Part shown: one piece after another, positions 55,500-64,000 of the stretch
Position numbering within the stretch: the stretch's first letter is position 1
Layout of the letters: each line of letters begins with the position of its first letter
Assembly (NCBI GenBank): GCA_947359465.1
Contig: OX375881.1
Span: 31,413,742 to 31,477,741, forward strand
Source of the DNA: Metellina segmentata
Lineage: Eukaryota > Arthropoda > Arachnida > Araneae > Tetragnathidae
Length of the DNA: 64,000 bases
Direction of reading: 5' to 3'
The notes under the pieces: generated by a model
Seen by the model: the letters and a program-made list of their open reading frames with translations, nothing else
What the model was told of the DNA's origin: nothing
Databases searched by the model: none
Translations under genes and position numbers: made by a program

Positions 55500-56094
55500 T
55501 TTCTCCAACATCCGACAACTGTCCAGATGTTGAATGAATGTTTTAAATTTCATACTTCATAAGTGGCCACAAAAAGTACCAGAAATGCGATTTCCTTATT
55601 CACTACTTTTTTAATTCAGTCATTTATTGCAGCATAAAAACATAAAATCAAGCTCATAAAAACCCGTACCCTCTAAATAAAATATACTATTTCATTTTGG
55701 ACCTTGAATAACTAAACGAGTGTGTTTAAAATAGTTTAATGATAATTTCGCAAGAATGAAATAAGTATTCATATAGAAAATCAATGAGTGTTCATTATGA
55801 TTAATCGAGTTAAATTTTAAATTTAATAAAGAGACATACATATAGTACAGTTCTGCAGCCTGCAGTAGATATCTACTGAAAGTTGTAGGTTTATTTGGTA
55901 GTGAGCTGACTTCCATGTTAAGGAAGGTTGTGAGAAGATATCCCAGTAAATAATGATCTCGACAGATAAAAAACCCACAAATACGATCAAATCACCCACA
56001 TTTTTGATATCCTCTCAAAGCACCCTGGACAAGCATTGTTTTTGAAAGGCTAAAGTCTTCACCAGACTTCTCTAATAAGCGGGAACGCAAGATA
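55500..56094. other. no recognisable gene
   Basis: AT-rich with short frames only. Confidence 0.5.
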
Positions 56095-56096
56095 TA

Positions 56097-57402
56097 CAGA
56101 GGCTGTTCGCACATTGTTTGGACGATTTTTGTTAGCGGTAATAAAAGAATCGTTTGCTGCAAAAGAAATAATTGCAGTTGTACTGTGTTTTTAAAAGTCA
56201 AAATTATCATTTGCGGCTTGAGAGGATTGTTTTTATTCCAAATGGCGTTTTTAACGAAGCAGTGGTTCGAAGGCTATACTTATGCTCTTTCCGAAGAGAA
56301 ATATTCATAATCCGTTATCCAAAAACGATGTGAGCCATGGTTTTGTGATATCTAAAACGTCGATAGGTAATATCATCAACACGAAAGGAAAAAAAACGTC
56401 AAATTGGAGTCTCAAGTGGGACAAAAATTCCAAACAAGTATCCAAGGAAGAAACGGACATCTTCGACTATTGCAAAGGTACGTTGTTTAATGTTAAAAGA
56501 AAATCCCCCTAGTCAAAGGACAGTTGCAAAATCATTAAAATGCTCGGTGTCCACTGTAAACAAAATGATAAACGTTGATTTAAATCTTAAGAAAGCGAAA
56601 AAACGCAATGTGCATCGTCTTTCTCCAAAGCATATCGCTGAACGCAGGACACGCTGCCGAATTCTATATGAGAAACACTTATCCAAAGAAAAATGAAAAA
56701 AAAAAATTGTCACAATAGATGAATCATTGGTGTATTTAAATGATTGCAGCAAAAAAAAAAGCCATTTATTATCATAAAAGGGGAGAAAAAAATTTAAGTA
56801 CATGGTTCACAGAATCGAAAGAAAGTTTTTCTAAGGGATTCATGAGTGTTGCTGGTTTTTCATATAATGGCTAGTTAAAAATAAAGAGAGTGGAAAAAAA
56901 TGTCAAGATTAACTCCAAATACTATCAGGAACATATTTTATCGCCAATTTTTCTGAATGAAATACCATCGCTTTACCCACAGTGCCATCAATCTGTGGAA
57001 CTCCATCAAGACAAAGCTAGCAGTCACACATCAAAATCCACTGTAAATTTCCTAAAAGAAATGGAACAAAAAACCGGTATCAAGGCCATACCCTTCACTG
57101 ATATCCCTACTAAATCTCCCGATGTATCACCTTTGGATTTTTGTGCTTTCGGACTTTTAAAATCTGCATTATCCAAATGTCGTCCCACAACCCTTACAGG
57201 ACTCTGGAAAGATGTTCATTAGCAATGGGATAAAATACCTCTCCTGACACTTCAAAAGGCCTTATTATCCTGGAAATTACGGTGTCGAAAGATAGTTCGG
57301 AATAAGGACTATCAAATAGAACATTTAAAGCACAAGAATTTTATGTAATTTAGTTTTGTGAATACAATATACATTGTCTAAAGAATGTCTGAACAACCTC
57401 TG
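56097..57402 (+). mobile_element. mariner-type DD41D element, decayed
   Basis: 1306 bp with ~28-bp imperfect TIRs (CAGAGGCTGTTCGCACATTG and, inverse, CAGAGGTTGTTCAGACATTC) and TA on both sides (56095-56096 and 57403-57404). It encodes a broken transposase. Its right TA is also the left TA of the neighbouring Tc1-derived miniature element. Confidence 0.83.
56282..57347 (+). pseudogene. DD41D mariner transposase pseudogene
   Basis: Segments in order: HTH region KNDVSHGFVISKTSIGNI; second HTH SQRTVAKSLKCSVSTVNKMI; first Asp in VTIDESLVYL (about 56712); second Asp in ELHQDKASSHTSKSTVNFL (about 57010); third Asp in KSPDVSPLDFCAFG, 41 residues after the second; C-terminus ending YQIEHLKHKNFM. The 41-residue spacing fits the rosa/visitor-like DD41D lineage (recalled, unchecked). 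Several frameshifts and a stop (WKDVH-stop-QWDKI) disable it. Normal length would be about 340-350 aa. Confidence 0.75.
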
Positions 57403-57404
57403 TA

Positions 57405-57970
57405 CTCTTTCCTTCAATAATGGACCAGTCAGCAAGATGTGATGGTAAAAGGGGAAGAACATGTTTTAATTGGGGGATGGTCCCCCACGTGCTGCAATTA
57501 CACAAGCAACCTTTCTGGGCATACTTTCAACAAGGTTTTGATTCACAGATATGGATAATTGTGTCCATTCCCGCTGCAAGAATAACACCAGCTCTGCTGT
57601 ATATTTCAGACGTGATTCCCTGGTCCGTAACGGTCGCTCTAACTCGCACCCACAAATGTTCTATGGGGTTAAGGTCGGGAATATGAGCAGGCCAGGGAAG
57701 ACGTTTTACATCGTATCTTGATACCACTGCTTGACAGAGGCTGCAACTGGACATGTGGTGTTGTCGCCCTGTGGGTAACATTCATCAATTCCTTAAAATT
57801 GCCAGAGCGTACGAAAAACCAGACTGTCCAAAATTGATGCATGCGTCGGCGTTCAATTGAATAGTAACCACATGCAAAGGTCCCAGGCCGTACCACGAAA
57901 AACACCCCCAAACAAGCAGTCGAATTTAATACAAATCCACTGGCGTCCGGTCCATTATTGTAGGGTAGTG
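57405..57970 (-). mobile_element. Tc1-derived miniature element, copy 3
   Basis: 566 bp, TA at its left (57403-57404); at the right the TA is mutated to AA. The right terminus read inward is CACTACCCTACAATAATGGACCGG, the cleanest in the family. The minus strand has LPWPAHIPDLNPIEHLW and a broken GVFFVVRPGTFACGYYSIERR-type frame, so the same transposase portion as copies 1 and 2 is retained. Confidence 0.82.
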
Positions 57971-58037
57971 AATGACATTACTTTGTGGAATTGAGAAAAA
58001 TCCAAACTTGTCTCGCAACACTTTCCCCTGTTTTGAT

Positions 58038-58290
58038 AGGTTGGTAAGTAGGTATTTATTTAACATAAAACTGGAATAACACAATGGGCTATTAGCGACG
58101 GTCCGGGATCAACATTCGAAGGGAAAAATCCAAGGACAACATCACGTAGATTAAGAATCACGATCAGATGAGAACATCTGACTTCTCCAAACTTCCACAC
58201 CATCCCAAAACTTGAGGCCTCGACGGATTAACTCGCAACCATCCGTTTGCAAATCCTCTACTCTTCCATCCGGGCTACCACGGTCCTTAA
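58038..58290 (-). mobile_element. SINE-A copy, head type 2, minus strand
   Basis: Tail GGTATTTATTTAACATAAAACTGG, body inverse with GACGGTCCGGGATCAAC, shortened middle, and head inverse CTACTCTTCCATCCGGGCTACCACGG. The B-box region is degenerate. Confidence 0.75.
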
Positions 58291-58451
58291 CCCTTCTGGT
58301 GGTTATCTTGACGGCTTCTTTTGTTATTACTACAACCATTAACAGATCTTGATGGAAGAAATTTCTTGTCATCAGAAGAAAACGGACCAGCTTTTGATCT
58401 TGTCATCATAAAAATATCGATTGAAAATTGATGGGCCGGATATCTCGTCAA

Positions 58452-58596
58452 AAAACCAGTAACAGATCTAACGTGTCGCAGCTCCATGTACACGACGGTC
58501 ATTGGTTGAAGCAAATTTCGAACTGGAAATCCTCTAGTTCGGATTAGCGGCTCTCCGGTTGCTAATCCGTCACTCCTAAACCTTACTACTGAGGCT
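58452..58596 (-). mobile_element. SINE-A head fragment adjoining the satellite
   Basis: GTAACAGATCTAACGTG, then TACACGACGGTCATTGG, the inverse B-box TTTCGAACTGG, and CGGTTGCTAATCCGTCACTCC. The satellite starts immediately beyond. Confidence 0.65.
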
Positions 58597-60490
58597 CTCT
58601 GGAAGAACAGGTCTTGGTTACCATAGAAATAAACATGGCGTGTTAGATTTGGGCAAGGTTTCACCTTGACCAAGGGAATAGATAACAGACTTTCTGGAAG
58701 AACAGGTCTTGGTTACCATAGAAATAAACATGGCGTGTTAGATTTGGGCAAGGTTTCACCTTGACCAAGGGAATAGATAACATACTTTCTGGAAGAACAT
58801 GTCTTGGTTACCATGGAAATAAACATGGCGTGTTAGATTTGGGCAAGGTTTCACCTTGACCAAGGGAATAGATAACATACTTTCTGGAAGAACAGGACTT
58901 GGTTACCATGGAAATAAACACGGTGTGTTAGATTTGGGCAAGGTTTCACCTTGACTAAGGGAATAGATAACAGACTTTCTGGAAGAACAGGTCTTGGTTA
59001 CCATAGAAATAAACATGGCGTGTTAGATTTGGGCAAGGTTTCACCTTGACCAAGGGAATAGATAACAGACTTTCTGGAAGAACAGATCTTGGTTACCATA
59101 GAAATAAACATGGCGTGTTAGATTTGGGCAAGGTTTCACCTTGACCAAGGGAATAGATAACATACTTTCTGGAAGAACATGTCTTGGTTACCATGGAAAT
59201 AAACATGGCGTGTTAGATTTGGGCAAGGTTTCACCTTGACCAAGGGAATAGATAACATACTTTCTGGAAGAACAGGACTTGGTTACCATGGAAATAAACA
59301 CGGTGTGTTAGATTTGGGCAAGGTTTCACCTTGACTAAGGGAATAGATAACAGACTTTCTGGAAGAACAGGTCTTGGTTACCATAGAAATAAACATGGCG
59401 TGTTAGATTTGGGCAAGGTTTCACCTTGACCAAGGGAATAGATAACAGACTTTCTGGAAGAACAGATCTTGGTTACCATAAAAATAAACATGGCGTGTTA
59501 GATTTGGGCAAGGTTTCACCTTGACCAAGGGAATAGATAACATACTTTCTGGAAGAACATGTCTTGGTTACCATGGAAATAAACATGGCGTGTTAGATTT
59601 GGGCAAGGTTTCACCTTGACCAAGGGAATAGATAACAGACTTTCTGGAAGAACAGGTCTTGGTTACCATAGAAATAAACATGGCGAGTTAGATTTGGGCA
59701 AGGTTTCACTTTGACCAAGGGAATAGATAACAGACTTTCTGGAAGAACAGGACTTGGTTACCATGGAAATAAACACGGTGTGTTAGATTTGGGCAAGGTT
59801 TCACCTTGACCAAGGGAATAGATAACAGACTTTCTGGAAGAACAGGTCTTGGTTACCATAGAAATAAACATGGCGAGTTAGATTTGGGCAAGGTTTCACT
59901 TTGACCAAGGGAATAGATAACAGACTTTCTGGAAGAACAGGACTTGGTTACCATGGAAATAAACACGGTGTGTTAGATTTGGGCAAGGTTTCACCTTGAC
60001 CAAGGGAATAGATAACAGACTTTCTGGAAGAACAGGTCTTGGTTACCATGGAAATAAACATGGCGTGTTAGATTTGGGCAAGGTTTCGCCATAACCAAGG
60101 GAATAGATAACAGACTTTCTGGAAGAACAGGTCTTGGTTACCATAGAAATAAACATGGCGAGTTAGATTTGGGCAAGGTTTCACTTTGACCAAGGGAATA
60201 GATAACAGACTTTCTGGAAGAGCAGGACTTGGTTACCATGGAAATAAACACGGTGTGTTAGATTTGGGCAAGGTTTCACCTTGACCAAGGGAATAGATAA
60301 CAGACTTTCTGGAAGAACAGGTCTTGGTTACCATGGAAATAAACATGGCGTGTTAGATTTGGGCAAGGTTTCACCTTGACCAAGGGAATAGATAACAGAC
60401 TTTCTGGAAGAACAGGTCTTGGTTACCATAGAAATAAACATGGCGTGTTAGATTTGGGCAAGGTTTTACCTTGACCAAGGGATAGATAAC
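58597..60490 (+). repeat. 95-bp satellite, about 20 monomers, with higher-order structure
   Basis: Monomer starts GGAAGAACAGGTCTTGGTTACC and ends GAATAGATAACAGACTTTCT; the period is 95 bp. Variants differ by diagnostic words: CAGGTC/CAGATC/CATGTC/CAGGAC, CCATAGAAAT/CCATGGAAAT, CATGGCG/CACGGTG, GACCAAGG/GACTAAGG, GCGTGTT/GCGAGTT. Variant order gives a repeated tetramer (380 bp) in the first ~11 monomers, then a dimer/trimer pattern. The last monomer loses one base in GGGATAG. No CENP-B-box-like word was seen. Confidence 0.96.
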
Positions 60491-60950
60491 TTTTTCGCAT
60501 GACGTGAAATATAAAAAAAATGACTGGGTTGAGTCAGGACACGGCCACTAGGTTTAAGGCGTAGTATAAGTCACCGAGGCCCTATGGTGAATGAGAGCGA
60601 AAGAAGTCAGTACTACTGTTTTAATTTCACTTATCAAAAGTTCATCGCTCTGCACGTCTATCACAATTGGTGCACTCGCTGTTGAAGGTTGTGGCTCAAT
60701 ACAGATCTACATGGGTTGAACTCCAATCATTCTATTATAAAACGTTTGTTATCAGATATGCTATTTGTGTCGAATTGAGCGGTGGAGGTACTTAGAGCAC
60801 TCGTATCAGGCATTTGTTCACCAATAAGGTTCGACGCCTATACTTTCAAGAACACCCTCCAAGCCCGTTGACACGCAGCATCGAATATCCGGATTCATCT
60901 CTCGATATTTCTTCCTGTTGACGTTTTTATAATTTTTCTTGTTTATTATG
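60491..60950. other. no recognisable gene
   Basis: Unassigned sequence between the satellite and the next Tc1 element. Confidence 0.5.
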
Positions 60951-60952
60951 TA

Positions 60953-61840
60953 CACAGTCCAGTCACATTAATGCGACCACCTGTCAAAAGCCAGAACAAC
61001 CACCTTTGGCAGAGCGGACCGCTGCGAGACGTGTAGGAAGAGAGTCAATTAGGTTTCTGAAGGTGTTCACTGGGATGTTAAGCCATGCCGACTCCAGTGC
61101 CGCGACCAGCTGCGCTAGATTACGCGGTTGAGGATCCATGGCAACTGTTGCAGGGTGTTTGCTTTCAGACGTTTCACGCCGTATACGCCAACGTCCATCT
61201 GTCCGATGGAACATAAAACGTGATTCATCGGGAAAATCCACATGTCGCCTTTCTGTGGACGTCCAGTTGCGGTACTGGCGTGCAAATTCCAGCCTTCGTC
61301 GCCGATGAACAGCAGTCAGCATAGGTGCATTAACCAGGCGTCTGCTGCGGGGGCCGATGCGCAGCAACGTTCGCTGAACCGTTGTTGAGGATACACTCTT
61401 GGTAGCCCCTTGGTTCATCTGGGCGGTCAGTTGCTCAACAGTTGCACGTATATTCGCCCGAACGCATCTCCGTAGCCAACGTTCGCCTCTGTCATCTATA
61501 GCTCGTGGTGCACCACATGTACCAAGCCGCTGATTTTGGATAGTGCCATTTTGCCATGAACGGTATACTTTTACCACTGCGGCACGCGAACAGTTCATAA
61601 AATTAGCCGTTTCCGAAATGCTTCCACCTTTGGCCCGAAAGCCAATAATCATGCCCTTTTGGACGTAGGATAAATCGCTACGTTTCTGCATTACGCTAAC
61701 GATTGAAATGCTTTCCGATGCCTTAGGACATCCTTTATATACACTCCACTGCAATGTGCTGCCACCTGCCTTTTGTGATTGGTTATTTCACGTTGTTGTC
61801 GAAAGTGGGTGGTGGTCACATTAATGTGACTGGACTGTGT
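60953..61840 (-). mobile_element. Tc1 transposon, internal-deletion derivative
   Basis: 888 bp with ends CACAGTCCAGTCACATTAATG and the inverse CACATTAATGTGACTGGACTGTG, and TA on both sides (60951-60952 and 61841-61842). It carries one long minus-strand frame from which the catalytic centre has been removed. The ends look intact, so it could be mobilised in trans by a full-length relative. Confidence 0.88.
60984..61691 (-). pseudogene. Tc1 transposase with in-frame internal deletion
   Basis: From the probable start MQKRSDLSYVQKG the frame runs without a stop through two HTH segments (GGSISETANFMNCSRAAVVK; VSSTTVQRTLLRIGPRSRR), the region just before the first catalytic Asp (FPDESRFMFHRTDGRWRIRR, usually FSDES) and then jumps at HPATVAMDPQ to the C-terminal part (LAQLVAALESAWLNIPVNTF). 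Roughly 100 residues holding the second Asp and the Glu are absent, so it cannot catalyse transposition but keeps the DNA-binding half. An upstream in-frame ATG at 61754 would add 21 residues. Confidence 0.8.
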
Positions 61841-61842
61841 AT

Positions 61843-62156
61843 ATATTTGTACATTTTGAAAATTTTGCGAACTTTCCACACTTTGAATTTTGATATCTAA
61901 ACAAATTATAAATATATGTTTCATTTCTATTGTTATTTAGAAAGTGCAGAGACGAAACACACGACACCTCAAAAGTCATGCTCGCACAAAGGAGGCCGGG
62001 GCTAGACTAAATTAATGTGAGCGGCAGTGCGCATTTTCGTGACTCAACTTTGCGCTGCCATTGCATCAGCCGATGACGTCAACGTGAGATCAATGAGCAT
62101 TTATAGCATTCTTTGTTTAGTACTTTATTGAAAGGAATATCGTTTATTTATGTATC
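61843..62156. other. no recognisable gene
   Basis: AT-rich interval between two elements. Confidence 0.5.
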
Positions 62157-62164
62157 ATTTATAT

Positions 62165-62649
62165 CAGGGCTCGAAATACCCGGGTGCACAGGTGCACATG
62201 AAAATAAAATTGTGCACCTAATTTTTGTACGTTAGGTGTACGCAGTGCACCTAACAAAATATTAGTATCGACCTCTCTCGCTCTAAAGGAACGTAATTAA
62301 AATTCCTAAATAAACACTACGCGAAAACAAAATCACTGGGCTGTAACGGGTTTACACAGGAAGAAGGTTTACTTTTGCCACTGCCACCCGAACTTTCCGA
62401 TGATGGAAACATTTTCCAGATGGCTCTGTTGAAGCGACTGTCGCGACAGCCGTTCGCCGGAGAATTTAGATGTTTCAATATTTTTATTTACTATCTACTC
62501 TAAACATACCCAAACATTAATGTAGTTTACATTACATTAATATATGCTCTTACATTCCGTTTTTTTTAAATGTGCTCATAAAATATAGCCTGTGCACCTA
62601 ATTTAAGAACTTAGGTGCACCTGTATTAAAAAATCCATTTCGAGGCCTG
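62165..62649. mobile_element. hAT-type MITE with perfect 8-bp TSD
   Basis: 485 bp. Ends CAGGGCTCGAAATACCCGGG and the inverse CAGGCCTCGAAATGGATTT. ATTTATAT flanks both sides (62157-62164 and 62650-62657). Multiple GTGCACCTAA words lie just inside both ends. No coding content. Confidence 0.9.
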
Positions 62650-62657
62650 ATTTATAT

Positions 62658-64000
62658 TTTATAAATTATTAAATATTCCGAGATTACCTATTTCTGTGAC
62701 ACTCAAAAATTAAGCGTGGCACTCGGGTTTCTAGAGATAAGACGTATTCTACATCAAAAACTTAGATCAGTAAACAATGAGAAAAGAAACACACAAGCAT
62801 TTTTAACAAAATTCTTTATTGCACAATATACATTATGAAATAAAAGTTTGGATTTTAAATTACAGATAATGAGTTGGCCACATATTTGAACAGTAACTCT
62901 TGGTTATATTTGCTTATAAAACAATTGAGAAAACACATGATTTCCAGTGAGATTATCATGAAAATGTTTCTAGATTTCAATGATGTAAAATGTTTAATGC
63001 ATTTAAATATCCCAATGACGTCGAGAAATAACCAACAAATATTCTGAATATTGTATTCCGTTGGAATTATCTGAGTGTGGTTAAATACATCACAATTTTC
63101 CACGAATGAAAGTAAATCTATTAAAAACCGAAGTGATACACTATCTTTTAAACGGAGATTTACTAGCAAGTTATTAATTAAAATAAAGTAAAAAGGCAAA
63201 TTATATAAATAAGCAAACTAAAATATTTAGACCTGTACGTGATATTGATTTTAGACAGGTTATATGTCGAAAACTTAACCTATCCAAAATCATCATCACA
63301 CACACAACTTACATTTTTAATAGTCAACAAACACCTCGGAAATGTAACACCCAACATCTATGTTACGATTGCAAACATTTTTTTTGTATGAAAATTGGCC
63401 TACTACTTTCTAGACTTAGTTCTGGTATGTTAAATCAGTTGGTTGGTTATTTGGGGATTTTATGGCGCATGGGACAGACTTGGCCGATCTGAGCCAAACA
63501 TAAGACAATGTGAAGTAAAATATGTTGGTGTATCACACGGATTCTATCTGGATGAAAGGATATGACGCGAACGAAAGTTTAGTTGAAAATAAATATTCTT
63601 AAGGAAGCCGTTTCATCGGGTTAAATATATTTTCTACCTCAGCAGTAAACGTATTTCAGATTTTAAGGTATTTGTCCCTTAACTAATTCTTTTTAGTGAA
63701 CAGCAGAGAAATTCCATTACAATAGAATTGAATCGCAAAGTAAAAGGAACAACACACGGCAAAGAAAAATAGAAATTTCAGAGTGGTATTAGAAACATTT
63801 TCCCAAAGAAGTTGTTATTCGATCCTCACAAACACAATTTATACCATGAAAGAGTGAAGCCTACAACATCTACGTCTTTCGAAATCTAGTTTTATATAAA
63901 TCAAAACAATCGACATGATAGTGAACAGATTAGTGGCTTATAGCCTTCTGAAAAGAGTCCCTGTAATAAAGCTATTGCAATTGTAAAAGTCACGTAGAGG
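62658..64000. other. mostly unassigned AT-rich sequence
   Basis: Apart from the possible exon at 62855-63217 nothing is recognised to the window end. Confidence 0.4.
62855..63217 (-). CDS. possible terminal exon of a membrane protein
   Basis: A minus-strand open stretch of about 120 codons with no ATG at its start. It follows a plausible acceptor (CTAAATATTTTAG, cut at about 63218) and ends with ANSLSVI and a stop at 62855. An AATAAA lies about 40 bp downstream. The peptide is hydrophobic with two or three possible membrane helices (YFILINNLLVNL; ICWLFLDVIGIFKCI; IFMIISLEIMCFLNCF). It could belong to a chemoreceptor-like family, but no signature motif is visible, and a chance AT-rich frame cannot be excluded. 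Confidence 0.25.
   Translation of the reverse strand, partial: FAYLYNLPFYFILINNLLVNLRLKDSVSLRFLIDLLSFVENCDVFNHTQIIPTEYNIQNICWLFLDVIGIFKCIKHFTSLKSRNIFMIISLEIMCFLNCFISKYNQELLFKYVANSLSVI

Noticed and set aside
58597..60490. CRISPR-like array, because of regular 95-bp repeats
   Set aside because: The units are contiguous tandem monomers with no unique spacers, in a eukaryotic context.

Overview
This window reads as AT-rich, repeat-dominated nuclear DNA of a eukaryote, most likely an arthropod. The evidence is the mixture of elements: a Ty1/copia retrotransposon primed by an internal half of initiator tRNA-Met, several Tc1/mariner lineages, BED-type hAT relics, a pogo/Tigger relic, tRNA-derived SINEs and simple satellites. 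A chelicerate would fit, but the sequence alone does not prove it. I recognise no conserved host gene with confidence. The only long intact reading frame is the copia Gag-Pol (1254 aa). One short membrane-like frame near the right end (62855-63217, minus) could be a host exon.

Layout. 1-12 kb: minisatellites, a dense nest of SINE copies (about 6.0-7.9 and 8.6-9.0 kb), a Tc1-derived miniature element (4.77-5.33 kb) and a pogo/Tigger relic (10.1-11.3 kb). 12.6-37.2 kb: a very large inverted repeat. Its left arm (12613-19183, 6571 bp) is repeated in inverted orientation at 26265-37178, around a 7.1-kb spacer. Without one copia insertion the right arm is 6577 bp. Both arms carry the same nested fossils: a degenerate minisatellite with a SINE in it, hAT-1 with an embedded MITE, and hAT-2 interrupted by a Tc1. 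The outer ends of the core arms coincide with a 3-bp-TSD MITE.

The intact copia element (29920-34251, 185-bp LTRs, TSD ATAAA) lies only in the right arm. The left arm keeps the unoccupied target at 15516-15520, so the insertion is younger than the duplication. 37-42 kb: a second type of SINE inside a MITE, more SINEs, a second Tc1-derived miniature element and a strong hairpin. 42.7-46.7 kb: a second, older and more diverged inverted repeat whose spacer holds a solo LTR with a 5-bp TSD.

46.7-55.5 kb: minisatellites, a 369-bp duplication, a long-TIR MITE, a hAT deletion derivative, a possible Helitron-like terminus, a 1-kb purine-strand GA tract and more SINEs. 56.1-61.8 kb: a DD41D mariner relic abutting a third Tc1-derived miniature element, a 95-bp satellite of about 20 monomers with higher-order structure, and a Tc1 deletion derivative. 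62.2-62.6 kb: a hAT-type MITE with a perfect 8-bp TSD.

The window is therefore best read as a stratigraphic record of mobile elements. Old hAT relics were invaded by a MITE and a Tc1, the block was duplicated in inverted orientation, and copia landed in one copy. All comparisons were made by eye, so percent identities are approximate and family names rest on motifs rather than database matches.
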